From a virus, in the IMG/VR virus record IMGVR_UViG_3300035224_000093, positions 1 to 46,726 of that record: a stretch of 46,726 nt of DNA; one strand, 5' to 3'. Positions within the stretch are counted from its first letter, which is position 1, and each line of letters starts with the position of its first letter. Position numbers and translations under genes: made by a program. The notes under the pieces were generated by a model that searched no databases, was not told the DNA's origin, and was given only the letters and a program-made list of their open reading frames with translations. This document shows, one piece after another, positions 38,584 to 45,982 of this stretch.

Positions 38584-39155
38584 TAGAAGTCTTCTAGTGG
38601 TTCACCATCACCAGTGGCCTCTACGTTCGGCTCAGAGGCTTTGTAGCCCTTAGTGGACCCAAATAGAGCTGCAACGTCTGCAGCGTCCATGTCACCGCTA
38701 TCTACACCTGCCTCACCGCCATTAAGGCTGACTACTTGTACACCAAGACATTTAAGTGATGTACCATAGGTGACACCATCCTTCAGGATGTAAGGCTTCT
38801 GATAGAAAGCTACCTTCACCTTACTACCTGAGTAGATAGGTGTACGTTCATCAGTAATGACAGTACCTTCAGTATCTACAATTGGTGGCTTATTCTCTTC
38901 ATTCCAAGAGAACTTGATCTTGTAGACACCATCAGTAACTTCTTCCCAAGGCTCAGGTTTAGCAACTGAACGCTTAGGATTCTTCAATTTAGACTCGCAC
39001 CACTTAACAAGTTCAGCGCGGTCAGCTTCTAGTTTCTCAATTAGTTCTTCACCAATTTGAGTAGCAAGGGAGTAGCCAAATTTAGATGGTTTCAGAATTG
39101 CTTGGTATCCCTCAAGGACAACAGGCTCATCGGTTTTAAATACGTTCTTAGGCAT
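38583..39155 (-). CDS. ssb: Single-stranded DNA-binding protein (T7 gp2.5-like)
   Basis: This 190-residue protein has an OB-fold-like core (VFKTDEPVVLEGYQAILKPS, GVYKIKFSWNEENKPPIVDT, SKVKVAFYQKPYILKDGVTY, LKCLGVQVVSLNGG) and an acidic C-terminal tail ending DGEPLEDF with terminal Phe. In T7 gp2.5 that tail contacts polymerase and primase-helicase. The gene lies between RNA polymerase and endonuclease I, sharing a base with each neighbour. Confidence 0.9.
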   Translation of the reverse strand: MPKNVFKTDEPVVLEGYQAILKPSKFGYSLATQIGEELIEKLEADRAELVKWCESKLKNPKRSVAKPEPWEEVTDGVYKIKFSWNEENKPPIVDTEGTVITDERTPIYSGSKVKVAFYQKPYILKDGVTYGTSLKCLGVQVVSLNGGEAGVDSGDMDAADVAALFGSTKGYKASEPNVEATGDGEPLEDF

Positions 39156-41497
39156 TAACAGAAAAAGTAGGTTGATTCGATTACTTCGGAGGGTTCAAGG
39201 TCTCCGATAATCGGTGGTTGCTCTTCGGCACCAATTTGTTCAGCCCAAGACGTTAAGTAGTCCTGGTCTGCAAAGATGTGCATGTATGTCTCACGTACCT
39301 TAGTGGAGAGTAAGGACATATCAGTCGCTCGGCATAACACCGAGTCGTGTATTAGAGAGATCGGTTGATTGAACTCTAAAGCGGTTAAATGTAATATGGA
39401 TGCGTCCAGGCTATGGATTAGGTTAGGTGCAGTGGCGTTCTTATGGTGGTTAATGTCCACCTTGTTACCATCACCAGTAGCTATCTTTACCTCACATCGG
39501 CCAAGGATCTTTAGATCGCAGACTTGTGTGAGTTGCTTCATCAGTTTCTGAGTGACAACAAAGCCAGATGGTGTTACCCATTGGATCTCTTTGTCTCCCC
39601 GTTTGATGCACTTAGCTACCTCTTGTTCTATCCATGTCATTACTGCCATAGGACCAGGAACAACAACGTCCATGGCATCTCTAACAGCCCTGACAGTAGC
39701 TGTAAGGTCATCCTTTGTTATCTCTATATTTTTTTCTTTTAGTGCATCTCTGATATAGCCCCTATTCGAGTAGGGTTTGGCGTTATATGGCACTGTCATG
39801 ACAACGCGTTTGACCACCTTTCTATCTAGGTAAGGCCGTATCGAAGCAGGACAATAAGGTTTAGCAGTCTCAGCTACTACTTTGTAGGCATCTTGTGGTT
39901 CTTCACTAGGTAAGACATTAACAAGTGTGGCTGTTGAGGCGTCCCTGGCGAGTCCTGCGAGCACTTGTAGACCACTGCACGTGGCATCGGTGGCAACACA
40001 AAGACTAGTGTACTGACGGTCGCAGATAACAACACAATGATAATATTCCTCACATGCAGCGAGGAATTGGAATGGTTCATCAATGTTTTCCCAGTCATGT
40101 AAGTTACCAATAGGATCTGTTGCTACTCGTTCAATTAGGTCTAGGTTATCTATGACCCAATCTTGTCTTTCCTTCATTGAAGCTTTATCCTGTCCACCAC
40201 ATGTGGCAACTTGGAAGGCTAACCATCCTTCTGCTTCTGGTGTCATAAATGACGCATCAGCAAACCTAAGTAAGCTCTTACCCCAATCGGTACACTGTGG
40301 AGTAAGAAAAGCAGGTATTGGATAAGCACGACCACGGTAGTCCAGAGACCAGGGTAAGAAGAATCGTTCCCTATTCTTGAATCTCTGTACTGCTTCCATG
40401 GTCATTCTTGTTCTACATGACCTCTTAAACTCCTGAGCATTTTTATTCATTGCTTCAGCAGTCCGTCTCCTGTAGTCCTTCCTTGCTAACTCATTGGTTG
40501 CAATATCAGGTGGTTTAACAGGGAGTTCGTGGTGATGTATTGGTAGAAATTTACCAACGTGATAGCCTCTACGTTCAAGCTCTTCCGAGACTTCAACAAT
40601 AAAGGGGTTCAGGGTGTAAGCAACCTTCTGAATCTTGTTCAGAAACTTGTAAATCTTCTCATCCTGTAATGGGCCGGTATCTCCCCTACGGACCATTTCA
40701 TGGCCTCTCATTACCTCATTGAGTAGGTAACCTCCTTGCCTATGTGGTTCCCAGTCATTAGGTTCAATAGTCATAGGCCATGCAATTGGAGAGAATAACT
40801 CTGCATTACTCATGACTTCGTCCTTAATCTCTAAGAACTCTGCCGTTGGAACAATATAGTTATTGGTTTTTCTACCTTCTCTACGTAATTCTTTAGTGAA
40901 CCATCCGCTAGCTCCGATGACACAATCTAGCAACCAAGCACCTAGTTTAATTCTATTAGCAGCTCCCCAAGCATCCCAACGTTTCACGTCGTATCGATTC
41001 ATTAGTGTTTGAATCACTGTGATCTTTTGTTGAGTACCAATTGATCTGTGCCAATAGTTTTCACAAAGGATATGTAGGAGTCCAGGTGCCTCTCTTTCGT
41101 AGTGTCTCATCTGACACTCTTGTTCTACCGCTTGTCCGATGCTTTCGCATACCTTGGTGAGCTTGTCGCTGCCTTCCTTAACTGAGAACACTTTGTCTAC
41201 AGTTATTTTACAAGCAATAGCGGCCGCGGCTAAAGGTTCAACATCCTTGAGATACACCATGATCTCTTTGAATGCTACACCTGTTTTACCTCTTTTAATT
41301 TTATACTCAACGGTTTCTTCAATTCGCCGACATACCAGTGGTAGCAGTGTATCTATCGCAGCAACACCATAAATAGCAGCTGATGCATACTCTTTATCTT
41401 CTAGCTTCCTGGTATTATCACGTAACCGCTTGAGACCTTGAGCGATTTGATCTCTCTCCAATTGGACTTGCTCTTCAATCTGAGCTGGTGTGGCCAT
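39155..41497 (-). CDS. T7-type single-subunit RNA polymerase
   Basis: This 780-residue polymerase transcribes the phage middle and late genes. Recognisable parts are PWSLDYRGRAYPIPAF (about 382-397), the catalytic Asp in VATDATCSGLQV (Asp 504), RVVMTVPYNAKPYSNRG with the Tyr that selects ribonucleotides (about 571), the specificity loop (about 650-681, ILGRCEVKIATGDG) and the second Asp in SLIHDSV (718). It ends FFC rather than FAFA. It is about 100 residues shorter than T7 gp1, mostly in the N-terminal domain. In the specificity loop, the position aligned by eye with T7 Asn748 is Asp. Confidence 0.95.
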   Translation of the reverse strand: MATPAQIEEQVQLERDQIAQGLKRLRDNTRKLEDKEYASAAIYGVAAIDTLLPLVCRRIEETVEYKIKRGKTGVAFKEIMVYLKDVEPLAAAAIACKITVDKVFSVKEGSDKLTKVCESIGQAVEQECQMRHYEREAPGLLHILCENYWHRSIGTQQKITVIQTLMNRYDVKRWDAWGAANRIKLGAWLLDCVIGASGWFTKELRREGRKTNNYIVPTAEFLEIKDEVMSNAELFSPIAWPMTIEPNDWEPHRQGGYLLNEVMRGHEMVRRGDTGPLQDEKIYKFLNKIQKVAYTLNPFIVEVSEELERRGYHVGKFLPIHHHELPVKPPDIATNELARKDYRRRTAEAMNKNAQEFKRSCRTRMTMEAVQRFKNRERFFLPWSLDYRGRAYPIPAFLTPQCTDWGKSLLRFADASFMTPEAEGWLAFQVATCGGQDKASMKERQDWVIDNLDLIERVATDPIGNLHDWENIDEPFQFLAACEEYYHCVVICDRQYTSLCVATDATCSGLQVLAGLARDASTATLVNVLPSEEPQDAYKVVAETAKPYCPASIRPYLDRKVVKRVVMTVPYNAKPYSNRGYIRDALKEKNIEITKDDLTATVRAVRDAMDVVVPGPMAVMTWIEQEVAKCIKRGDKEIQWVTPSGFVVTQKLMKQLTQVCDLKILGRCEVKIATGDGNKVDINHHKNATAPNLIHSLDASILHLTALEFNQPISLIHDSVLCRATDMSLLSTKVRETYMHIFADQDYLTSWAEQIGAEEQPPIIGDLEPSEVIESTYFFC

Positions 41498-41525
41498 AGG
41501 CTATTACCTCCAATAAGTGAGCATT

Positions 41526-41554
41526 AAAAAAGGACCTAAGTAACACTTAAGTCC
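41526..41554 (-). terminator. Intrinsic terminator between integrase and RNA polymerase
   Basis: Minus-strand GGACTTAAGT, loop GTT, ACTTAGGTCC (10 bp, one G-T pair) followed by six T. It ends the early transcript after integrase, so polymerase expression depends on read-through or on its own start. The stem shares its inner part with the terminator at 45455-45482. Confidence 0.88.
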
Positions 41555-41592
41555 AGTACAATTAATTAGATAGTGAGGAAACGATGCCCCAT

Positions 41593-42447
41593 CTAGCTAA
41601 AAACACTAGATAGCGCCTCATCCCTTGCCTTATCTGTCGCCTTGGCATAGCGCAAGACGGTCTTGTAAAGCTTCCAGCCACCAAGGTCCATAAGCACTCT
41701 TAGTGGTACTCCTGCTTCTACACTCCAGGTTGCAAAGCTATGTCGTAACGAATGGAATACATAGTGTGGCTCCTTGCCAATTCGTTTAGTGGCTTTCTTG
41801 AAGTGCCAAAGCACCTGCTTACCATCAGTCCATTCATCACCAAAGATTGCACAGTCTGGGTGTGTTCCAATGACACGCTTCTCTAAGATGTTACGGATGG
41901 GATCAGCGATAGGTATAGCTCTCCAATCACCATTCTTGGTGTTGAATCCTGGCCTACCTCCAAAGTACAACTTGTTCTGTTGTAAATCAATGTCCTTAGC
42001 CTTGATGGTTAAGCATTCAGTCATGCGTCCACCAGTACAAACAGCGAACCTGATTAACTCAGATAATGCAGGTCTGGTAGTACTACATAACGCATCAACT
42101 TCATCCCTAGTAAAGAACCAAGGGCGTCCTTGTGCTTCTTTGTATTGTTTGACCTTAGGTGGTGCAAACTCAATCTCTTCCTCATCGTAGAGGTGAGCTA
42201 ATACTGTGGTTACTGGTGCAATCCTCCGATTGATAGTAGAACCAGGCATCTTTCTATCCTCACATGCCTGCTGATAGAACTTAAGGTACTTCCTTGTAAT
42301 ATCCACTAAGGGATAATCATCTCCAGCAAACTTGGTGAAGTGGTTGCAGTTGATGAGTGCGGTGTTTCTACCTCCTCCATGTTTCCATGAATAACGTGTG
42401 TTGAATGTGTAGTCCATGCCCTGTTTCCAGGTAGTGATTTCAGTCAT
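41593..42447 (-). CDS. int: Tyrosine recombinase / integrase
   Basis: This 284-residue site-specific recombinase has a SAM-like N-terminal domain (about 1-105) and a catalytic domain with Arg 141 (CTGGRMTE), a Lys in TKNGDWR (about 171), HSLRH (His 232, Arg 235), Trp 258 (LGGW) and Tyr 267 (VLRYAKA). All catalytic residues are present. T7-like cyanophages often carry such integrases beside RNA polymerase. No tRNA-derived attP is recognisable next to the gene. It overlaps the MarR-like gene by 8 nt and is followed by a terminator. Confidence 0.93.
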   Translation of the reverse strand: MTEITTWKQGMDYTFNTRYSWKHGGGRNTALINCNHFTKFAGDDYPLVDITRKYLKFYQQACEDRKMPGSTINRRIAPVTTVLAHLYDEEEIEFAPPKVKQYKEAQGRPWFFTRDEVDALCSTTRPALSELIRFAVCTGGRMTECLTIKAKDIDLQQNKLYFGGRPGFNTKNGDWRAIPIADPIRNILEKRVIGTHPDCAIFGDEWTDGKQVLWHFKKATKRIGKEPHYVFHSLRHSFATWSVEAGVPLRVLMDLGGWKLYKTVLRYAKATDKARDEALSSVFS

Positions 42448-42745
42448 TTAAGATTGAAAGTATTTGGTCAATGAATACTTTGCCTTTTGTTGAAAGTCGG
42501 CAAAGTAGACGGCGAGATCCATCAGTTTCTACAGTCGTCTCCACTAGGCCCATTCCTGGTTTACCATTGCGTTTTTTGCTGGTTAACCACTGCAGGTTCC
42601 TAGAGGCAGAAGCAGTAGTGAACTCCAAGTCCTCCTCTATAGCCATTTTATGGCAAGGATTATGAGAGGCTATGTAAAGGAACATACCCACTACTTGACC
42701 TGGAACTTCCCTATCGAACTCCCTAAACTTTTCGTTGACCAACAT
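42440..42745 (-). CDS. MarR-like winged-helix regulator
   Basis: This protein of about 101 residues is a winged helix: VPGQVVGMFLYIASHN, MAIEEDLEFTTASASRNLQW (recognition helix), LTSKKRNGKPGMGLVET and the wing GSRRLLCRLSTKGKVF. Such genes accompany integrase in marine cyanopodoviruses. The same frame stays open upstream and reads DYDPLKRLLTNDQAYRLMLV, so the protein may start earlier at a non-standard codon near 42800. A strong sigma70 promoter and a palindrome at its start point lie directly upstream, suggesting autoregulation. Confidence 0.78.
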   Translation of the reverse strand: MLVNEKFREFDREVPGQVVGMFLYIASHNPCHKMAIEEDLEFTTASASRNLQWLTSKKRNGKPGMGLVETTVETDGSRRLLCRLSTKGKVFIDQILSILND

Positions 42746-42805
42746 CAAGCGGTAAGCCTGATCGTTGGTGAGAAGACGTTTTAGAGGGTCGTAGTCGATT
42801 GGGGA

Positions 42806-42817
42806 TAGAGATCTCTA
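42806..42817. promoter_or_regulatory. Palindromic operator candidate
   Basis: The perfect 12-bp palindrome TAGAGATCTCTA covers the expected transcription start of the promoter at 42823-42851. Its place between the promoter and a winged-helix regulator gene makes it a candidate binding site for that regulator. Confidence 0.5.
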
Positions 42818-42822
42818 GAATC

Positions 42823-42851
42823 ACTATACCACAGTGGATGTTCAATGTAAA
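42823..42851 (-). promoter_or_regulatory. Sigma70-type promoter for the regulator-integrase unit
   Basis: Minus-strand -35 TTTACA (42846-42851), a 17-nt spacer and -10 TATAGT (42823-42828). It points toward the MarR-like gene and integrase. A CGATACGACA site lies 14 bp upstream. Confidence 0.75.
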
Positions 42852-42865
42852 CCGTTCAACCCAGA

Positions 42866-42875
42866 TGTCGTATCG
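42866..42875 (-). promoter_or_regulatory. CGATACGACA site
   Basis: Minus-strand copy of the recurrent 10-mer immediately upstream of the sigma70 promoter that serves the regulator-integrase unit. Dual host and phage promoters at one site would allow early and late expression. Confidence 0.45.
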
Positions 42876-42948
42876 GGTAGGTTCAAAGGAAAGAAATATG
42901 TCCATGAACTTATGATGAGCTACATTTTTACATGAGAATGGTTATCAC

Positions 42949-43071
42949 CTAAAAGTTTGCACTATCGGGACCATGCTTCTCTAGCCAATCCCGTGCTGCC
43001 TCATCTATTATCTCGATGAGGGTGCGGTTAGAATTCAAGGCGTGTAGCTTTAGCTTCCGATGTGTCTCCAA
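42949..43071 (-). CDS. Tiny early ORF, possible gene with non-ATG start
   Basis: A 40-codon frame from a TTG reads HALNSNRTLIEIIDEAARDW and then LEKHGPDSANF. The second half is a convincing amphipathic helix. No ATG is available. The 5' part overlaps the preceding gene by 44 nt. It could be a small regulator or a decayed gene end. I report it because the sequence quality is protein-like, not because a start can be shown. Confidence 0.35.
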   Translation of the reverse strand: METHRKLKLHALNSNRTLIEIIDEAARDWLEKHGPDSANF

Positions 43072-43219
43072 GGAGAACAGAGCTGTCACGCGCTTCAAGT
43101 GATGCAACATCAGTGACGTCCATCATATTGTACATTTCTACATCAAGCAGTGATTCAAGTTCCTCATCTTCTGGTGTCATACCATAGGCAAGGTAGAAGG
43201 CGTAATCAATTTCATCCAT
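43028..43219 (-). CDS. Small acidic early protein
   Basis: This 63-residue, strongly acidic protein (MDEIDYAFYLAYGMTPEDEE start, LLDVEMYNMMDVTDVASLEA middle) has a GAGG about 9 nt before the chosen ATG at 43219. A longer frame from 43273 would overlap the upstream gene. The charge is reminiscent of DNA-mimic or polymerase-binding early proteins, but that is speculation. No family is recognised. Confidence 0.6.
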   Translation of the reverse strand: MDEIDYAFYLAYGMTPEDEELESLLDVEMYNMMDVTDVASLEARDSSVLLGDTSEAKATRLEF

Positions 43220-43223
43220 GGTT

Positions 43224-43547
43224 TCAGTCCTCGAGTAGTGAATGGAGTTCATAAGATGTTTGGCCAATTGCATTTTGAGTAGCGATAGTTAATGTGTTAT
43301 TAGGATCAGAGATTAGTTTCTCTATCTTGTTTTGAGCACTCTTATATTGCTGATAGGTGTGTTCAGTTACCTTGCCAGTCTTAGTGTTTTCACAACGTAT
43401 AACAGCAGCAATCGTATCGGGAAGTTCCCAACTACATACTCTCCACTCAATCATCTCATCGAACTCAATAGGTTCGAAGTATTCAGATGGTGCAGATTGA
43501 ATGCGTCGTACATTATTAGGAAAATACTTTTTCTTACCACTCATCAT
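43224..43547 (-). CDS. Hypothetical early protein
   Basis: This 107-residue protein (MMSGKKKYFPNNVRRIQSAP start) has a central beta-rich stretch (MIEWRVCSWELPDTIAAVIR, CENTKTGKVTEHTYQ) followed by helices (SAQNKIEKLISDPNN). No family is recognised. It overlaps the preceding 48-residue gene by 14 nt and lies in the early operon downstream of the methyltransferase. Confidence 0.65.
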   Translation of the reverse strand: MMSGKKKYFPNNVRRIQSAPSEYFEPIEFDEMIEWRVCSWELPDTIAAVIRCENTKTGKVTEHTYQQYKSAQNKIEKLISDPNNTLTIATQNAIGQTSYELHSLLED

Positions 43548-43680
43548 TTAATCTCACGTTGATTAGTTTACTGTTGCGTTCTATCGATAGTTCTAAGGCT
43601 GCATAGGCTGCATCCATGGAGGTACGTGCAAGTAGAAACCACGTCCCTGTACTAAGTGTTACCTCAAATTGTTTAATCAT
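43534..43680 (-). CDS. Small hypothetical protein after the methyltransferase
   Basis: This 48-residue protein (MIKQFEVTLSTGTWFLLART start, NSKLINVRLNDEW end) folds plausibly as beta-hairpin, helix and strand. Its ATG overlaps the methyltransferase stop (ATGA), so the two are translationally coupled. No family is recognised. Confidence 0.65.
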   Translation of the reverse strand: MIKQFEVTLSTGTWFLLARTSMDAAYAALELSIERNSKLINVRLNDEW

Positions 43681-44711
43681 GATCGATTGAGTGTTAGTTG
43701 AGAGTGTTCGATTCGTAGCCTTGCGATGTTGCAATACTCTTCATCTAGCTCCATGCCAATGAAGTTGAAACCAAGACCAACTGCTGCCATCCCAGTAGAA
43801 CCAGAACCCATAAATGGATCAAGAGTAGTTCCACCAGGTGGTGTGATTAGCTTGACTAAATACTCCATCAGTCGTAACGGTTTAACTGTTGGATGATTGT
43901 TTTTGCTAGGAATGAATGGTCGGTTTGCTCGTTCAGGAATAGCAGCACCTTCATGAGACCATTCCTTATCTTTCAATCCGTCACATCCAACATCGCGTTC
44001 CTTCTTGTTTGCTTTTGCGCAATAAAAGAAACGTGAAGCGGAACCTTCATCACCAATGGTTTCGTTTAGTGGATGATTAACATCGAATTTTCCATAACAT
44101 CTGCCATCAGGAGAACCATCAGTGTGGCGAGTATGTTGTGGCCCCATCTTTCCAGACTTAGTGTATGGAAACTGACTCACTACCTCATCACTACCATCGT
44201 GGATGAAGTTAGCTGGATAACGTTCACCAACTTGTGAACCTTTGATGTTAATCCCACCTGTCCTATGTTCTAGGACGTTATCAACAACAGTCCCTTTGAA
44301 CGGCTTACGTGCCATAACAATAGGCTCATGACTCGGCTTGAGTGCTGTACCCCAACCATCCCACTCTGTGTGTAATTCATAGTGAGCTTTCTTGTTGAGA
44401 GCTTTACCTACATTGTGACTCTTTGGGAACCCAGAACCATAAACCCACATGATTTGATCTCTAATCTCAAATCCTGCATCTTCTACATTGACTACCATTC
44501 GATGATAAGTCCTTGCAGATGAGAAGGATAAGAGATGCCCACCAGGCTTCAATACCCTGAAAACTTCTTTCCAAAGTTCAACAGTTGGTACATCATAGTC
44601 CCATGCTTTACCCATAAAAGATAAACCATAAGGTGGGTCAGTCGTAACGGAATCTACACTATTTTCAGGGAGAGTCCGTAGCAGTTCAATGTTGTTCCCT
44701 TGTAATATCAT
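43677..44711 (-). CDS. DNA methyltransferase, beta-class (N4-cytosine or N6-adenine)
   Basis: This 344-residue amino-methyltransferase has the catalytic motif TTDPPYG at about 23-29. The S-adenosylmethionine motif is at the other end (TLDPFMGSGSTGMAAVGLGF, about 296-315), followed by GMELDEEYCNIARLRI. Motif IV before motif I defines the beta class. The middle third (about 110-240) holds a probable target-recognition region (HELTEWDG-like YELHTEWDGWGTALKPSHEP). It could protect phage DNA from host restriction, alone or with the adjacent putative nuclease. Its ATG overlaps the stop of that gene (ATGA). Confidence 0.9.
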   Translation of the reverse strand: MILQGNNIELLRTLPENSVDSVTTDPPYGLSFMGKAWDYDVPTVELWKEVFRVLKPGGHLLSFSSARTYHRMVVNVEDAGFEIRDQIMWVYGSGFPKSHNVGKALNKKAHYELHTEWDGWGTALKPSHEPIVMARKPFKGTVVDNVLEHRTGGINIKGSQVGERYPANFIHDGSDEVVSQFPYTKSGKMGPQHTRHTDGSPDGRCYGKFDVNHPLNETIGDEGSASRFFYCAKANKKERDVGCDGLKDKEWSHEGAAIPERANRPFIPSKNNHPTVKPLRLMEYLVKLITPPGGTTLDPFMGSGSTGMAAVGLGFNFIGMELDEEYCNIARLRIEHSQLTLNRS

Positions 44712-45283
44712 ATTGTTTGTAAATCAGAGATAGTAATGTTTTGAAATTGATCTTTATGCGTTAAAGATCTAACGTTGTCAATGTCGTAGAAGAAATCAAG
44801 AGCCCAAACAAATGACTTCAACAAACCAAACACTTCAGAATGAGTTCTGCTTGATTTGATTCTTTGCACTTCATCGAAACCATCAACATCTCCATTAGCT
44901 TTGAATCTTGGTGCAACTCTTGGCGAAACAGTTAAAAAGATAATTTCAGGGATGTTGATAGGTGATAGTCCACATCTCATTGCTTCACCTGTTGTGGTGT
45001 TGAGATAGTTATTTAGATTCTTGCCAAAGTTACTGTTGATTGCTTTGACTAGAAGCGCAACTTTGACAACTCCATCTTTTAATAATGCAATGTCTAGTTT
45101 GAATGCCCCGCCATAACAATCGGGAACCTCATACTCATATGCAATGTCATAGTCTTGAAGTTGTGGCATTGCCTCCATCAAGTCATTAAGAACGCATCGA
45201 TGAAGAGAATTTGTTCTATTAGAAGAACGTATGTTGTGAAAACTGGTTGGAATCCAGTCTTCTAGGCATGTTATACTGGACAA
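44708..45283 (-). CDS. Restriction-endonuclease-like protein coupled to the methyltransferase
   Basis: This 191-residue protein starts at TTG and is translationally coupled (ATGA) to the methyltransferase. The core GGAFKLDIALLKDGVVKVAL, then LVKAINSNFGKNLNNYLN, has the beta-strand layout of a PD-(D/E)xK nuclease: Asp 64 and Lys 80. The residue two before Lys is Leu 78 where Asp or Glu is expected. Glu 49, 51 and 52 lie just upstream. It may be a type II restriction enzyme, a diverged or inactive one, or an unrelated partner. I recognise no exact family. The context is the strongest argument. Confidence 0.5.
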   Translation of the reverse strand: MSSITCLEDWIPTSFHNIRSSNRTNSLHRCVLNDLMEAMPQLQDYDIAYEYEVPDCYGGAFKLDIALLKDGVVKVALLVKAINSNFGKNLNNYLNTTTGEAMRCGLSPINIPEIIFLTVSPRVAPRFKANGDVDGFDEVQRIKSSRTHSEVFGLLKSFVWALDFFYDIDNVRSLTHKDQFQNITISDLQTI

Positions 45284-45454
45284 GTGATGGTAAAGTCATC
45301 ACATCGGGGAGTTGTTTCAGCAACTCTCCACCCCAATGTGTTGTCAGGCGTAGGGTTTTAAGTCGGTTTTAGGAGTAGGCATCGACTAGGTGAACCTTCG
45401 GGCGAACCCTCAGGTGCGTCCTTGCCCTGTGTCGTATCGAAACAGGCAGGCATT
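45284..45454 (-). promoter_or_regulatory. Structured leader of the methyltransferase unit
   Basis: This gene-free stretch contains CGATACGACA at 45430-45439 just after the upstream terminator, and a TTCG-CC-CGAA palindrome. A stem of eight paired bases (GGAGAGTTG with CAACTCCCC, one mismatch) lies near 45320. A weak sigma70-like pair (ATGACT, 18 nt, TATAAC) ends at the TTG start of the nuclease-like gene. The combination suggests a new transcription unit starting after the terminator. Confidence 0.5.
45430..45439 (-). promoter_or_regulatory. CGATACGACA site
   Basis: Minus-strand copy 15 nt after the U-run of the terminator at 45455-45482, followed by CAGGGCAAGG. The terminator-then-site order is what is expected for the start of a separate transcription unit. 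Confidence 0.5.
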
Positions 45455-45482
45455 AAAAACCCCCTAAGTATTACTTAGAGGG
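45455..45482 (-). terminator. Intrinsic terminator in the early region
   Basis: Minus-strand CCCTCTAAGT, loop AAT, ACTTAGGGGG (10 bp with one T-G pair) followed by TTTTTAAT. It closes the small-gene operon (45485-46133) and is two bases after its last stop. The inner stem CTAAGT/ACTTAG is nearly shared with the integrase terminator. Confidence 0.88.
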
Positions 45483-45484
45483 AT

Positions 45485-45598
45485 TCAGATAATCTCATTT
45501 GGTTTGATGAATTGGGCCTTTAAAGCTTCAGCTTTGGCCTTCAATCTCTTGAGTTGAGTTTGTACCCAAACGGTTTGAAAACCGGCTTTTGGTGTCAT
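45485..45598 (-). CDS. Small basic helical protein, overlapping frame
   Basis: A 37-residue frame (MTPKAGFQTVWVQTQLKRLK, then AKAEALKAQFIKPNEII) forms a strong amphipathic helix and ends right before the terminator. It overlaps the membrane-protein gene by 71 nt in another frame. A +1 shift near GACACCAAAAGCC would fuse the membrane segment to this helix. It may be a separate gene or the true C-terminus of the membrane protein. Confidence 0.5.
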   Translation of the reverse strand: MTPKAGFQTVWVQTQLKRLKAKAEALKAQFIKPNEII

Positions 45599-45701
45599 AG
45601 TATCTAGAGGTAATACGGTTTGCTCGTTGATATACTGTTGCTGTAGCAAATAATCCAACCATACCAATAACAGCGAGGATGATTGTGGTTTCAGTTGGCA
45701 T
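45528..45701 (-). CDS. Small single-pass membrane protein
   Basis: This 57-residue protein (MPTETTIILAVIGMVGLFAT start) has one transmembrane helix followed by YQRANRITSRYYDTK. The last part (SRFSNRLGTNSTQEIEGQS) is less protein-like than the alternative frame that begins at 45598. The start was chosen at MPTETT rather than upstream because the earlier segment overlaps the next gene leader. The function is unknown. Confidence 0.6.
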   Translation of the reverse strand: MPTETTIILAVIGMVGLFATATVYQRANRITSRYYDTKSRFSNRLGTNSTQEIEGQS

Positions 45702-45748
45702 AGAATAGTTTTTTGATAAAGGATGGGATTCCGAACCAATCAAATGGT

Positions 45749-45982
45749 TCAGACAATTCTGCAGGACATATGTTCTCTCGCAGATTCTGGTGCTTCATGT
45801 AGTTCATAGTGATTTGTTGATATGCCACATATCTTTTCGTGGCGTTTCTTTAGTGTTTGATAGAGCATTGCAGTAATCCAAGAACTTGGTCCCTTAGTTA
45901 ATACTTCACGTTCTACCTCTAATGAACAGAAAGGTAGTAATTCTTTTGCCCATTCATCTATTACTCTTTTGTTAGTTGGCAT
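45749..45982 (-). CDS. Hypothetical early protein
   Basis: This 77-residue protein (MPTNKRVIDEWAKELLPFCS start) is mostly helical, with LTKGPSSWITAMLYQTLKKR and several His/Cys near the end (HYELHEAPESAREHMSCRIV). It has a good Shine-Dalgarno (AAGGAG) located inside the end of the upstream 53-residue gene. No family is recognised. Confidence 0.65.
   Translation of the reverse strand: MPTNKRVIDEWAKELLPFCSLEVEREVLTKGPSSWITAMLYQTLKKRHEKICGISTNHYELHEAPESAREHMSCRIV

Noticed and set aside
40988-40996. CGATACGAC inside the RNA polymerase gene as a promoter
   Set aside because: It lacks the final A of the 10-mer, and the bases encode an ordinary Arg-Tyr-Asp stretch, so it is likely coincidental.
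41498-41640. tRNA-derived attP next to integrase
   Set aside because: I saw no T-arm or anticodon-arm sequence here, only a terminator and A/T-rich DNA. The real attachment site remains unidentified.
42723-42905. 60-codon minus-strand frame across the regulator promoter
   Set aside because: It runs through a near-consensus sigma70 promoter, a palindrome and a CGATACGACA site and overlaps the regulator gene; the composition is not protein-like.
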